Below are positions 1-16,963 of a stretch of DNA of 64,000 nt, piece after piece. The notes beneath the pieces are model-generated. The model saw only the letters and a list, made by a program, of their open reading frames with translations, did no database searches and was not told where the DNA came from. The stretch lies in contig JBBPEB010000029.1 of assembly GCA_039096225.1 (NCBI GenBank), positions 682,001 through 746,000 on the forward strand, written 5' to 3'. The DNA comes from Blastocystis sp. Blastoise (Eukaryota > Sar > Bigyra > Opalinata > Blastocystidae). Each line of letters starts with the position of its first letter. The first letter of the stretch is position 1. Position numbers and translations under genes: made by a program.

Positions 1-29
1 ATTTATTTATTTATTTATTTATATTTTAG

Positions 30-3161
<3,132 letters not shown>

Positions 3162-4264
3162 ACTATTTTAACTTGTATTTAATTATTGTATTATATTATA
3201 TGTATTACTACATATTAGTCGCTCACTTTCCTCCTCATTCCATTATTCTTTCTTTTTATACTATACATATATATATATTTCATTATTTCCCTTCTTAAGC
3301 TATATCTTTATATCTTTTCATACTTATTGTTATTGTTTTTAAATAGTTTATAGATTGATATATTTATAATTCTTGTTTTGTTATGAATACTTCAAATTGT
3401 CTTTAACTTGTTATTGTTGATATTCAATATAATATTATATTCACAATTAAATTGTTTACATATTCAAAACAATTTGATATCTTTTTTATATTTGTAAATA
3501 CTTAATTTTTATAAATAATCTAAATATAAAAAGAGTATAAATAGAAAAGATATGTATGAATCATAACTTATTCTTCTTATTGAGAATTCTTGTATCAATT
3601 AATTTCATACTTTATTTTATACAAATAAATATATATCTCTTTAAAAAAATATTCTCAGAAACAATATTCAATCATTCACAGTTCTTTTCGTTATATCTGA
3701 ATAATATATTTTGTCTAAATATATACAATGAACTATTCATTACACAATTTTTCATAAATATGCACATGAATATGGAATCTAGTGAAATATTTTATTGTTT
3801 TTTCTTATTATTAATTAATTTTTCAAATATGTCTAAATAAATACATAATAACTAACATAGATTTGTATAATTTATTATAAAATGAAAAACAAATATTAAT
3901 AAAGAAAGAAGTATATTCATGTAATATAAGAAAAATGGATCAATAAGCATAAACCCTATTTAAAACAAATGGATTAGGAAAACCTAGTTTTCAATTCTCA
4001 ATATTCTCCATTTAAATCAGTGTACATTGAAATATGATTTCTTGAACTTGATTTGAATCGAATTCTTATTATTTCACAATATATATGCTAAAAGAAAGAA
4101 AAATGAAATGAATTTGATTAATTACTAGAAAAATCAGAAAAACGATTGTGATAAAGAAGATATTAACGGGAAATTAATAAAAAAAGTTTTTTATATAATT
4201 ACTATTTTCGAATAATATTCAATAGATATATTTCATATGAGTACAAGAGATTATAAAGAAAATC
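3162..4264. other. intergenic, AT-rich
   Basis: No supported gene. It contains the 3' flank of the pseudokinase gene and probably the 5' exon and promoter of the exonuclease gene, which I could not define. A 94-codon hydrophobic frame at 3556-3840 has the composition of random AT-rich DNA. Confidence 0.6.
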
Positions 4265-6709
<2,445 letters not shown>

Positions 6710-7514
6710 TTCTGTTACTATTATTATAGTTCTCTTTATTTTATATAAATACCTGTTTCATAATGTGTAATATAAAGGTTTTTATAATATTGTTTTTTTT
6801 TTTTTTTTTTTTTGCTATTTTTATTCTTATTCTTATTCTTATTCTTATTCTTATTTTTTGCATAATAAAACATTCATATGTTAATCAAAACTATTAAATT
6901 ATATATATATATAATGTCATTAGTTGTCTATTAATATTATATTATGAAAATACAATGATATAATAATTTCACTTTAATTATTCAGATTAAAATATATCAA
7001 ACATTATTTTGTTACTAGATAGGCATTTCAAATATATTCCTTGTATTAAAAAAATACATAAGAATTCATACATTTATAAAACCATCAACCAATATGAAGA
7101 AATCGAAATTATTATGTTAATCATATAAATTTTTTATAAATGCAACATAGCTCAAATGCAAAAAATAATAATATTAAATGAATCTAATTTATCAAAAAAT
7201 ATATTCTTTAATGATTTTTTGTTATGATGTGCTAACCGTCTTTATGAATAAATTATCATTTGTTTACTACTTTAAATTCTACTTAGTATCAAACTCAAAT
7301 ACTCTAATACTTTGAAATATTTTATTAATAGAAATTATTATAATCATATCAAGAAGACGAAGAAAACTTGATTGATTGTGTATTTATTTTGAGAATATAT
7401 TAATCTCGAATTATTTGATCAATTTCATATAATTACATCTATTTAGTTTATTAATATCAAATTCAATAAAAAAAACTTATATTGGTGTATTAATTAAGAA
7501 AAAGAATAATAAAA
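6710..7514. other. intergenic, AT-rich with homopolymer and TTATTC repeats
   Basis: A poly-T run (about 6790-6813) and a short (TTATTC)n run (about 6820-6856) lie just past the exonuclease gene. No coding signal was seen in the rest. Confidence 0.6.
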
Positions 7515-7612
7515 TTAGTGCGGTTCAAAAGTTGCAATAAAAGTGCAGCAAGTTGCGATAAAAGTTGCGAAAAAGTTTCGATAAGTTGCGAAAGTTGTGA
7601 AACCTGTGACAC
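7515..7612. repeat. subterminal GTTGCGA-type repeats, left end
   Basis: After TTAGTGCGGTTCAAAAG come several degenerate copies of AAGTTGCGATAAA. They match the repeats at 9121-9205 and, inverted, those at 10258-10385. Confidence 0.7.
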
Positions 7613-7918
7613 TTTTTAAATATTTTTTTTTTTTATAAACAAAACAAATTTTTAATAAAGAAAACATAAATAAAACATATAAAAAAACAAATTATGAATT
7701 AATTAAGAAAAATATTAATCAAGATTGATCTCTGAATGATTACTAAAAGTAGATAAATTATCAAAAGAAATTGATAAAATATCATCAAGAGAATCAGATA
7801 AAACACTATTTGAAATGAAATTAGAAATATAATCGTTATTTTCATTTCATTTGTTATTAATTCATTATCATCTATAATTGTCATTGAAGAATCATCGATT
7901 GTAGTATCTATTTCATCT

Positions 7919-9117
7919 TCAATAAATTGAATTATTTTGAATTGAAATAGTATCTGTTTGTGGATTCATATAAAAAAATAAATCTCTAAACAAATTATCA
8001 TCAGAATAACAAAATTTCTTCTTTGTAAATAAAATATTCATAAAAGAGAAAGATCTTTCTACACTAACAGTAGTAGAAGGTAATTGAAGAATGAAAGGAA
8101 TTATTTTAGAAATAGAAGGAATTTGTTTAAGAAGAGGAAAATAGAATTTTATCATTTGTTCTTTACTTATCATATTTTGAGGAAAACATTCATTTTATTT
8201 CTTCTCATTATCTATAAAATCTTTCATTTTTGAAACACATAATAAATAATCTTTCTTTTCAATATTTGAAAATTCAGAAGATGTGAAAGAAGGAAATGAA
8301 GAAGACATTAAGAAAGGATTAAAATATTTTACTTCATTATAAAATATCATTTGTTTCTTATTCATTGTTTTGATTTTTTTCAATTTTAATAATGTATTCG
8401 TAAAACCTATATAATATAATATAAAATAATAATAATAATAAATATACTTTTCTTATATTCTTGAATAAATGAAGATTGAACATTTGATAAATTATTTTCT
8501 TCACATATTTCATTCACTATCATAATTATATTATCTTTTGAATTCTTCAATTCTTCTTCAATCTCATCTATCAAACTAGAAACATTACAACATTGAAAAT
8601 TATCATTTGATAATAATTTTAATATTTCTTCAAACATTATTCCACTCTTCAAAAGTTGCGACATTTCGATATGTAAAGAAGAAGATAATTGATTATCTTG
8701 AAGAATATTCAATATTTCTTTTTCTTTTTCACTTAACATATCCAATGTTTCTAAATATTCATAGAATGATTTCAAATATTTAAAATGTTTCAAAATATAT
8801 CTTAATGATTTATACCAAGATATCCATCGTGTTTCAACATAAGAAAAGAAAGAAGAAGAAGGAAGATTATTTATCTTTAAAAAGGATAACCATAAATCAT
8901 TTTTCTTTCTAAAGAAACGAAATGATGAATTAATAAGATTAATAAATGATTTAGTATTAATAAAACCATCTTTTAGTTTCTCAGCTACTAGATTAATCAT
9001 ATGCATAAAACATCCACAATAAATTCCATCACTAAAAATCGATTCATAATTATTACCAGCATTTCGCATAGTATTACAGTTATCAGTGTGAAACGATTTG
9101 AATTGTTTTCTTTTAAT
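7919..9117 (-). pseudogene. hAT-family transposase, broken
   Basis: Reading leftward from 9117, the frame starts inside the catalytic domain with HTDNCNTMRNAG, the hAT second-Asp motif, and runs to about 8450. A probable GTATAT...TAG intron follows, then a second exon that stops at 8195. The rest continues in another frame (8173-7919) and contains the hAT C-terminal dimerisation signature STTVSVERSFSFMN. The N-terminal half, with the zinc finger and first Asp, is missing and is replaced by the terminus at 9117. The stop plus frame change near 8195 and the missing 5' half indicate an inactive copy. Confidence 0.75.
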
Positions 9118-10392
9118 TAGAGCGGTTCAAAAGTTGCGACAAATCGAGTTGCGACAAATTTCACAACTTGTCGCAACTTGTCGCAATTTGTCGCAACTTT
9201 TTTAACCAAGAATAATGGCGAGAGTACCGTGATTATTTTATTAATTTGGCAATTAAAAAAGGCTTGTTTAAAAAATGAATTCAGTGTCGCAATTTGTCAC
9301 AACTTTGTCACAACTTTTCATTTAAACATATATTCAATTAATATTTTATATAAGAGAGTATTTCATTATAAGAATTAAGTATCGGCAAATATATATACCA
9401 AATTTCATTTTATAAAAATGAAATAATCATATGAAATGAATTAAAGAAAGAATTCAAAATATCTTGAATAATTTTTTTACAGTCAAAAATTTGATTTATT
9501 TACGGGATAAAACTATTTTTGACTCATTTTTGAAGTTCATTTTTTAATGACAATTCAAATGAATTTCAATTTTATTTTCTACTAATTATTTAATTATATT
9601 CAATTAAAATTATTATATTTATCATTCATAGTATTTAATAATGTGAATGATTTCATGAATTGATTGATTTTAAGCCATTTTGAACTGAATTTATTTTTAT
9701 CAGCTCATCTTGTCATCTAATTAAGAATAATATATTTATAATTGACTATTAATTATCATATAGATACATATTTACATCATAATGATTCATTATATGATGC
9801 TTAATGAAGAATGTTGAAAATTGAATTTTGATGAAATGAAATTATTTGAATATATATGTTATCATTAGCTCATTATTAGCTCATTATGAAGAAATGAATC
9901 ATTTTTTAAATATATTATGCTTAATGAGCTCATTTTATCTTCAATGAAGCTTTTATGACATTCAATTCTTCGCTTTTTATATTTAATAACATTATTTTGA
10001 TAGTATAAAAATAATATAATATTTTAAAAATCGTTAAAAGAATTAAAAAATGATTAAAATAACGATATTTATCTAATGAATTTTTCTTATGAATTTCAAA
10101 AATTTCAATTTTTAGTGTTTAAAACGCTTATTTTAGGTATTAAACTTATTTTTAATTCATTTAAAAATTATTTATATAATCATCATGTAAATCTCTCTAT
10201 AATTATATATATAAATTTATTATATAATAAATATATGGCTTACAAATGAGATATAAAAAGTGTCGCAACTTGTCGCAACTTGTCGCAACTTTGTCGCAAC
10301 TTGTCACAACTTTGTCGCAACTTGTCGCAACTTTTTCGCAACTTTTGTCGCAACTTGTCACAACTTTTGTCGCAACTTTTGAACCGCTCTAA
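9117..10392. mobile_element. non-autonomous hAT-like element or inner insertion
   Basis: The termini TTAGAGCGGTTCAAAAGTTGCGAC (9117-9140) and their exact complement (10369-10392) face each other across 1.28 kb of AT-rich sequence without an ORF. The left end falls directly in the open frame of the hAT transposase, so this looks like a derivative inserted in, or recombined into, its relative. The flanks do not show an obvious duplication. Confidence 0.6.
10258..10392. repeat. tandem TTGTCGCAAC repeats, right end
   Basis: About ten imperfect copies of TTGTCGCAACTT end in TTTTGAACCGCTCTAA. They are transposon subterminal repeats. There are no unique spacers, so this is not a CRISPR array. Confidence 0.75.
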
Positions 10393-10689
10393 TATTTATC
10401 ATAAAGATTAAGAATTGTCAATAAAAAATACGAAAAGCGTGTTTAAATTACTTCTATTAGAGTTAAAACAAATATAAAAGCAGATAAATATTTGCTATAT
10501 AATGGAAAAGGAAAGTTTACAATATTAAAAAATTGTTTATAGCAAAAGTATCCTATGAGAAAATTTTGCTTTTCTCTAGACAAAAAGAAATGTTGATAGA
10601 TGGAAACTATCGTCGTGAGACACTTTGTTCTTTTCTTACCCTCATGATTGTTCATTTCATATATTATGCAGTGAATTCGTCTAAAGCAT

Positions 10690-10862
10690 CACACTATAAC
10701 AGAGTCCGCTACGAATAGCATAGTGGGGTACAAGACTCCCAGAAGAGCCATTTTTAGGGTACTTCTAGCGGCTCGAGGTGTATGATAAGAACCTTCTAGG
10801 ATAGAAACTTTACCCTGGGTAGCCTTATGGCAAACCTACCACTATACCCATTTTTTTCTTTT
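10690..10862 (+). ncRNA. candidate structured RNA, Pol III-like
   Basis: A block of clearly higher GC in a non-coding AT-rich region, ending in a T7 run. ATAGTGG (about 10718) can pair with CCACTAT (about 10846) to close the block. Inside, GAGCC pairs with GGCTC, AGGT with ACCT, and GGTAG with CTACC. TAGCATAGTGGGG resembles a Pol III A box and GGCTCGAGG weakly resembles a B box. I tried to match it to tRNA, U1-U6, U6atac, U12, SRP, RNase P and MRP landmarks from memory and found no convincing fit. Strand is inferred from the T run. Confidence 0.4.
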
Positions 10863-11186
10863 AAATTTATATATTCGATAGGCTATTTTCACTTTCTAGT
10901 CCAATCAAGTTGACTATAGCAAAATGTCTTATGATGGATAAAGAAACTCCAAGAGATTTTGTTCTTTTCAAATCATAAAAATGTGTTTAATAGCAATGTT
11001 ATGTGTGACTTATTATTATCCTTATTGTCATTACTTAAGGATATATGAATAATATTTATAAAATGAATAAAGTATCATTCTATAAATTATAGATAAGATA
11101 TAATTTGTTAATTAAACTTTACAAAAATATTAAAAGAAAAACACAACAAAATTATAGAGAAATAAAAGATCAATTTTAAAAATGGA
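10863..11186. other. intergenic, AT-rich
   Basis: Nothing recognised between the RNA candidate and the TIR element. Confidence 0.5.
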
Positions 11187-13329
11187 AATATCTACAATTA
11201 ACGCGTTTTTGTCTCGATTATGACGCGTTTTTGGTTATTTTTATTTTTTATATATCTTCTCATAAAGAAGGTTTTCTCTTAAGATATATAGCATTTCTTT
11301 TAATAAAGCCATTATATAGAAAATATTTACTATTTTTGATATTAATAAGACATAATGATTATCGACCAGACACATTAATTTATAAATATACTATGCCAAT
11401 CGTATTTTAGTCAATATTAAATTATTTGTTGGATAGTTAGAAGTGACTTTTAAGCTTCTTTAACACAATAAATGTAGCAATTGTTGCCTTATGTAGCTTA
11501 TTTTACATATCTAGCTTATTTAATTTGATTATTTTGTCATAATATCTAACTGTATATATAAATAAAGTCTTTTCTATGTAAAGTTAAACATTATTACAAA
11601 CACGATTAACTAGTAAATTTGCTTAGAAAAGCATTCAATATTCAGAATATATATATCATTTTACTTATTATGCTTACCTGATAATGAATTAAACAAGAAT
11701 AGGTGTTTTAAAAGTGTCATTTCATGTATAGACTCTAATAAAGAAATTACTACTAAATATTTTATAAAAATGTTGTATTACAATTCTATTAGTAATTTTG
11801 CTTTTTATGGCTTAAAAACATTAGCAAACTCATAAACTACGTATATAAGACATATAAATATATTTATAACTCAGTATTATGTTTTGGTGACGGTATTTAA
11901 TTTAAAAAAAGAAATATCTATGAAATGTTCTATATATAAAACATTGATTAGTATACAAGTACGAAATATGTTTAATTTTGCTTTCCCGTTTTTTTATTTT
12001 TGTTTATTCTCTCACACTTTAATAAATTATGTAAATAGTACTACGTGATATGTATTAATATAATAGTAATAAATAAAATAAATTATAAAATAAAAATTAT
12101 TTCTTTAAATAACTATTATTTCAATATATTAAATAATATCATAAGAATTTTTATATTTAAAGATATGTATTTAATGAATTGTGAACATAAATGTGAATTA
12201 TAAAGATAAAAACTGGCAACTATAACAACTAAAATAAAAACAAATAAATATAATAAGTAATAAATATTTAAAATATTCTTTTACGTTCTTTTAAATAAAA
12301 GATCATTTTTATAATCAATTTCACTTGTAATAAATATATAAGCATCTTTAGAATAATTATTAACTTGATTTTATTTAAATAATAGAAAAATAACATTAAA
12401 ATTTTTTTCTTATTATGTTATAAGTATAAAAGTGTGACACTAATTTCTTTTATATATAGAAACCATATATTTACCATATAAGATAGAAAAAGTATTTGTA
12501 ATTATTTTTTATTGTTTATTATAATTCAGAAGTTCACAATTTATACATATTTATATATATATATTTCAAAAATTAATTCTGATATATACATATACTATTA
12601 TATATATACCTATATAAGTTCTATAACAATATTTTTCTTAAATAGATATTTTACATTTTTAATATCATGAAAATAAATTAGAATACTATTTCAATAAGAT
12701 ACAGCTATTTATTTATCTTCAACTTCTCATTTTGACCATTTATTACATGATCAACTAGATTTTACTATTAAAAAATGGTTTATGTTATTTTTCTTTCTAT
12801 AATTATTTTTATCATTTATTTTTAATGCCACTATTATATAACATATATTATTAAGCTGTTAAGATATACAGAAGAAAGCAAATCGCTTAAAATGGAAAAT
12901 AATCAATGCAATCATGTATTAGAAAACATCATTAAAACTCCTTTTTTCTTTATATAACATCATTTTAGCATCAATGAATTTTTTCTATCAATTCTAATAT
13001 GTAAGAAATTGTCAATCTTAACAACATTATGAGTTATCATTCTTTTCTAATTAATCTATGTTTCAGATTTCTTATTTTTATTATTTTATTTATCTTTTTA
13101 AGCACGAAAAATGTTTTATAAACAATAAAAATTATAACATTAAGAATTCAACAAAAGACATCAAAGATGTTCTTCGTTATATTTAAGTACAATAAGAGTG
13201 GTGAACTCTGTAGAAAGTATACATAAAATATTTAACATTATATAACCATATGTTGCCTTAAAATAGTGAAAAAAAGTTATACCAAAAACGCGTCATAATC
13301 GAGACAAAAACGCGTTAATTGTAGATATT
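11187..13329. mobile_element. 2.1 kb element with perfect 49-bp terminal inverted repeats
   Basis: Bases 11187-11235 and 13281-13329 are exact reverse complements, beginning AATATCTACAATTAACGCG. Each repeat holds two ACGCGTTTTTG copies around a TCTCGATTATG core. If the duplication is TA (AA-TA-TCTACA ... TGTAGA-TA-TT), the element would fit the Tc1/mariner-type preference, but the symmetry hides the exact edge. There is no ORF of 60 codons or more inside, so it is non-autonomous or dead. The perfect repeat identity suggests recent mobility. It ends 69 bp upstream of the MAT2B-like start codon. Confidence 0.8.
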
Positions 13330-13398
13330 AAAAAAAAAAAAATCTTCATTTTATTTTTTTCGCATAAAATTATTTTAATAAAGAAAAATAAATAAGAA

Positions 13399-14530
13399 AT
13401 GTGTGATACTGTTGTTGTTATTGGTGCTACGGGACTTTTAGGCAGAGAGGTATATGATCAACTGAAGCAATCCAATAAATTTGATAAAGTGATAGGCACT
13501 GGATATAGTCGAAAAAATACGGATATTATTCAGTTAGATTCAACAAATCGGGAAGAATTGAATAATTTTGTGGTTAAAACTAAGCCAACTGTGATAATAA
13601 ATTGTGCTGCAAATCGTTATGTTGATAAAATAGAAAAAGATTATGCAAAAGCTCATCGATTGAATGTTGAAAGTGTTCAATATTTGAATGAAATATGTAA
13701 GAAAGAGAATATATATCTTGTTCATGTCAGTACTGATTATGTTTTTGATGGTATTAATCCTCCTTATTACGTGAATAGTAAGCCAAATCCATTGAATAGT
13801 GTATTTATATATGATATTAATTATAAACAATTGATTAATATAATAAAATTATTTTTTTAATAGTATGGTAAATTGAAATTAGAGAGTGAAACTGCTTGTT
13901 TGAAATCTGCATATGATTCGACAGTGGTTCGTGTTCCTATTTTATATGGACCAACTTCTTGTCTCTCGGAGAGTTCTGTAACGTCTTTATATGAGTCTAT
14001 ACAGCAGAAGAGTTGTAGTATCGATCACATAGCTATTCGATATCCTACCTTCACTACAGATGTTGCGCGATTTATGGTTTATTTATTAACTATCTATAGA
14101 CATAACAATGAATATAAGGGTATTATTCATTTCTCAGCTAATGTATATACTGTTTACTCGTTAGTATTATATAATAATAATAATAATATACTCTATGAGT
14201 ATACCTGATGGTATGTTATATAGGAACCTTTCACGAAGTATGAGATGTGCTTGACCATGTGTAAATTATTGAAGAGAGATTCAAGTAATATACATGTATA
14301 CTTTATATATATCAATATTATATTATTAAAGGTTAAACTTTTATGTTTATTCCTATACATATGTATCCTTATAAATGAAGAAATAATAAAAGAAATATAT
14401 ATATATATTTTCTTTATAGCCTAATACAAAGGAGACTATAGGTGCTCAGAGACCTAAAGACTGTCATTTAATATGTAATCATATTGTTGATGACCAGCCT
14501 TTCTCATTTACATATCCTTTTTGTATATAA
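13399..14530 (+). CDS. MAT2B-like NAD(P)-binding reductase (methionine adenosyltransferase regulatory subunit)
   Basis: Four exons (13399-13800, 13864-14142, 14224-14295, 14420-14530) encode 287 residues. It is an extended short-chain dehydrogenase of the RmlD/MAT2B type: GATGLLG nucleotide-binding loop at residue ~10, STDYVFDG near residue 112 and YGKLKLE supplying the Tyr-x3-Lys pair just after the first intron. In animals MAT2B binds the catalytic methionine adenosyltransferase and tunes S-adenosylmethionine synthesis; bacterial RmlD relatives reduce dTDP-4-dehydrorhamnose. The eukaryotic setting and the LYGPTSCLSESSV region favour MAT2B. It is somewhat shorter than the human protein (about 334). 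The start is the first ATG, preceded by A-rich sequence. Confidence 0.8.
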
Positions 14531-14765
14531 AGAAATTCATTTTTTTGTAATGATTATTCATTTTTTCTTATATATATTATATATATATACATATGATTTC
14601 TTTAATTGCGATTTACATCATTTGAAGAAGGATTATCCATAATCTTCAAGCAAAATCATATTTTATAAACATTCTGCTGGTCTAAAAAAGCCTTAAATCA
14701 CAAGTATTTACATTGTGTTTTTTTTTTTAAAATTTTTGTTTTGTTAATAATCAATTTAAATTGCT

Positions 14766-15301
14766 TTGAAAATTATTGTAAATAATCAGACAAACTTTGT
14801 AAATGGATATATTTGCACAAAAAGGGTTATCGATAAACTTGAATTGCATCTTCGAGCCATTAATAGTAATTTCATCGTTTTTATTATTGAATATGCTTAT
14901 AAGGGATCAAATATATTGATAGAAATGAAAAATGATGTTATTATAGAGGGTGAATTAGTGAGTTGTTTGCCTAATTCTTCGTATATTATTACTAGATTAT
15001 TCTTATTCGTATTTAATTCGTATTTATATATAGAATGGAGTTAAAGAATGCAAAATGGTCTCGATTTTCAGTATTTTATTTTTAACAATTGCTTTACAGA
15101 ATTAATTTGAATTAGAATCAATCAGACGTTTTTCAAGAGTTAGAATATTGTTCAATTAAAGGGACTATGATTCGATATGTTCATTTACCATCTTCATATG
15201 ATGCAGAAAAGTCTCTTATTCAAATTAGTAAACAACAAGAATTAAAGACTCTTCGTACAAAGCGAAGGTACCGAAAAGCACCAAAGAGACCATTTCAATA
15301 A
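14766..15301 (+). CDS. Sm-like protein, LSm10-like
   Basis: Exons ...-14980, 15034-15070 and 15116-15301. The 5' end is unresolved: the frame opens at 14766 without ATG, so a short upstream exon or an acceptor near 14782 is likely. The Sm1 motif is seen in ILIEMKNDVIIEGEL and the Sm2 motif in IKGTMIRYVHLPSS. RYVH(I/L)P followed by a basic tail (RTKRRYRKAPKRPFQ) resembles LSm10, which in animals replaces SmD1 in the U7 snRNP for histone pre-mRNA 3' processing. A divergent SmD1 is the main alternative. The assignment rests on the Sm2 motif and C-terminal tail and would need profile comparison. Confidence 0.65.
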
Positions 15302-16020
15302 TGTTGTCTATTTCTATATCAATTATCTTCTTCTCTTTAATTTGCATTTATTATCGTTTAAGAGGAAAATCAAATAATTTTAATATTTAAATAACTATAA
15401 AATAGTGATATTTTTTATAACAATATGTTTGTTGTAGTTTCTTATATATATTATAATTATATGATTATATAAAAAATAGTAGGATAAGAATGTGTTGAAC
15501 ATGAACAATCATGAAAATAAATATAATTTAATAATATAAGCACAAATGAGAATAGTTTTTGAATCTTGATAAAAAACCAATTTATTTTGTTGTAATTGAT
15601 TTAATTTAGATTTCTAGTATGAATTATTATGTTTCAAATACATATTTGAGTAAAAAAAATGAATAATATGATGAATATACATAAATAAATTCACTAATTT
15701 GGCGTTTATTTATTGCGTTCCATAATGTTGATGATAAAAATATGACTTATATATAAGGAAATGAAATGAATCGAAATAAAAATAGCTACAAAGAAAAGAT
15801 CTGAATCCTTGCGATTCTCCCTTTTCTTTAAGATAAAAATAGAGAAAAATCAGGATTGATGCCTTCTTGTGGGGTAAACAAGAAAGTGTTTCGTGATTCA
15901 TATATTTTATGATAAACATGTAGTCCTTTCAATAGTTCAAATCATTACACAAAAAAAGTCTCTCTTTCTTTACTCTAATAGTATTATCTATCATTTTGAA
16001 TTGTATTTATATTATTCTTA
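15302..16020. other. intergenic
   Basis: AT-rich 3' flank of the Sm-like gene and promoter of the ferredoxin gene. No gene was seen. A 69-codon frame at 15710-15919 on the minus strand lacks recognisable features. Confidence 0.6.
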
Positions 16021-16963
16021 ATGCTTTCGTCTCTCCGTGCATCAACATCTCTTTTATCAAAATCTCTTCAATGTCGTACGTTTTTATAAAGTTAATCATG
16101 CCTTTTATTTCTTTTTATTATTATTTATAGCTGCTATAAGAGCTATTTCTTGGACCAGCCAAGCTCCTGAAGATCTGTAAGTTGATATAAATTATTATTA
16201 TTATTTTTTTCAATGTAGTATTGATATTACTTTTGTTTCTCCAAAAGGTGAACGTACTGCTGTGAAAGGCCGTATTGGTGATACTATCTTAGAAGTTGCC
16301 AGAAAATATAATTATCCTTTAAATGGTATTTTAGTGTTTATTTTTTTTTAAAATCATTTTTCTAGTGATTGTTTTCTATATTTTTATTTAATATTGATAA
16401 TATTATTAATTAAATGAAAAAGTCTTTAATAGTAAATTGTTTCTTTTCTCTATTTTCTTGATATATAATAATATATTTTTTTTTGTTGATTTATGTTTAT
16501 GTTTTATCTGATGATTTTCTTCTTATATATATATATATATGTTTATAGGTGATTGTAACGGAGGTGGTCTTCCTATTAATCAACAACGTACTTGTAACTG
16601 GAAGGAATCTACTTTTGGAGAAGGTCCTGTTTGTTGTAATTGTCATGTAGTTATTTCTAATGAATTTAAGAATATCATTCCTGCACCTAAACCTGAAGAA
16701 CAAGTTCAAATTGATAGAATCATTTTAGAGAAACACGAAAATTCCAGATTAGGTTGTCAAATTACTCTTACAAAAGAATTAAATGGAATGAATGTTTTAG
16801 TATATATAATAAATATATAATAAATATATAATACATATATAATAATAATACATATAATACATATAATACATATATAATGATAATAAATATATATATAAAA
16901 TTTATAATAATAAATAATTTATTTCTACAGGTACCTCATTGTGTTCCTACTAAAATCTGCTAA
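16021..16963 (+). CDS. mitochondrial [2Fe-2S] ferredoxin (adrenodoxin family) with a loop insertion
   Basis: Five exons (16021-16075, 16131-16176, 16219-16325, 16549-16799, 16931-16963) give 163 residues. The N-terminus MLSSLRASTSLLSKSLQC is Ser/Arg-rich without acidic residues, as in a mitochondrial presequence. The fold signature follows: ITFVSPKGERTAVKG, GDTILEVARKYNYPLNG, CCNCHVVI, and RLGCQITLTKELNGM with the fourth cluster Cys. In adrenodoxins the first two Cys are five residues apart; here GDCNGG is followed by about 20 extra residues before VCCNCH, giving C-x25-C-x2-C. The insertion is in frame with coding-like composition. The usual role is electron donation for Fe-S cluster assembly, which fits the HscB gene in this window. 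Confidence 0.85.

Larger units (their letters stand above)
7515..10392. mobile_element. degenerate hAT-type transposon region
   Basis: Both ends carry related inverted termini: TTAGTGCGGTTCAAAAG at 7515 and its near complement CTTTTGAACCGCTCTAA ending at 10392. A third copy in the left orientation starts at 9117. Each end is followed by short repeats of the type GTTGCGACAA / TTGTCGCAAC, as expected for hAT subterminal repeats. A minus-strand hAT transposase remnant lies between 7919 and 9117. I could not find convincing 8-bp target duplications, so the true borders (one element with an internal insertion, or two adjacent elements) are uncertain. Confidence 0.65.

Noticed and set aside
3556-3840. 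94-codon hydrophobic frame
   Set aside because: Composition is that of random AT-rich DNA (Ile, Phe, Leu, Asn, Tyr only), and no motif, intron context or neighbour supports it.
10258-10392. Regularly repeated GTCGCAACTT units looking like a CRISPR array
   Set aside because: Units abut or nearly abut with no unique spacers, the genome is eukaryotic, and the same repeats mark other transposon ends.
10715-10790. tRNA gene
   Set aside because: An A-box-like and a weak B-box-like sequence exist, but no acceptor, anticodon and T-arm arrangement can be drawn.
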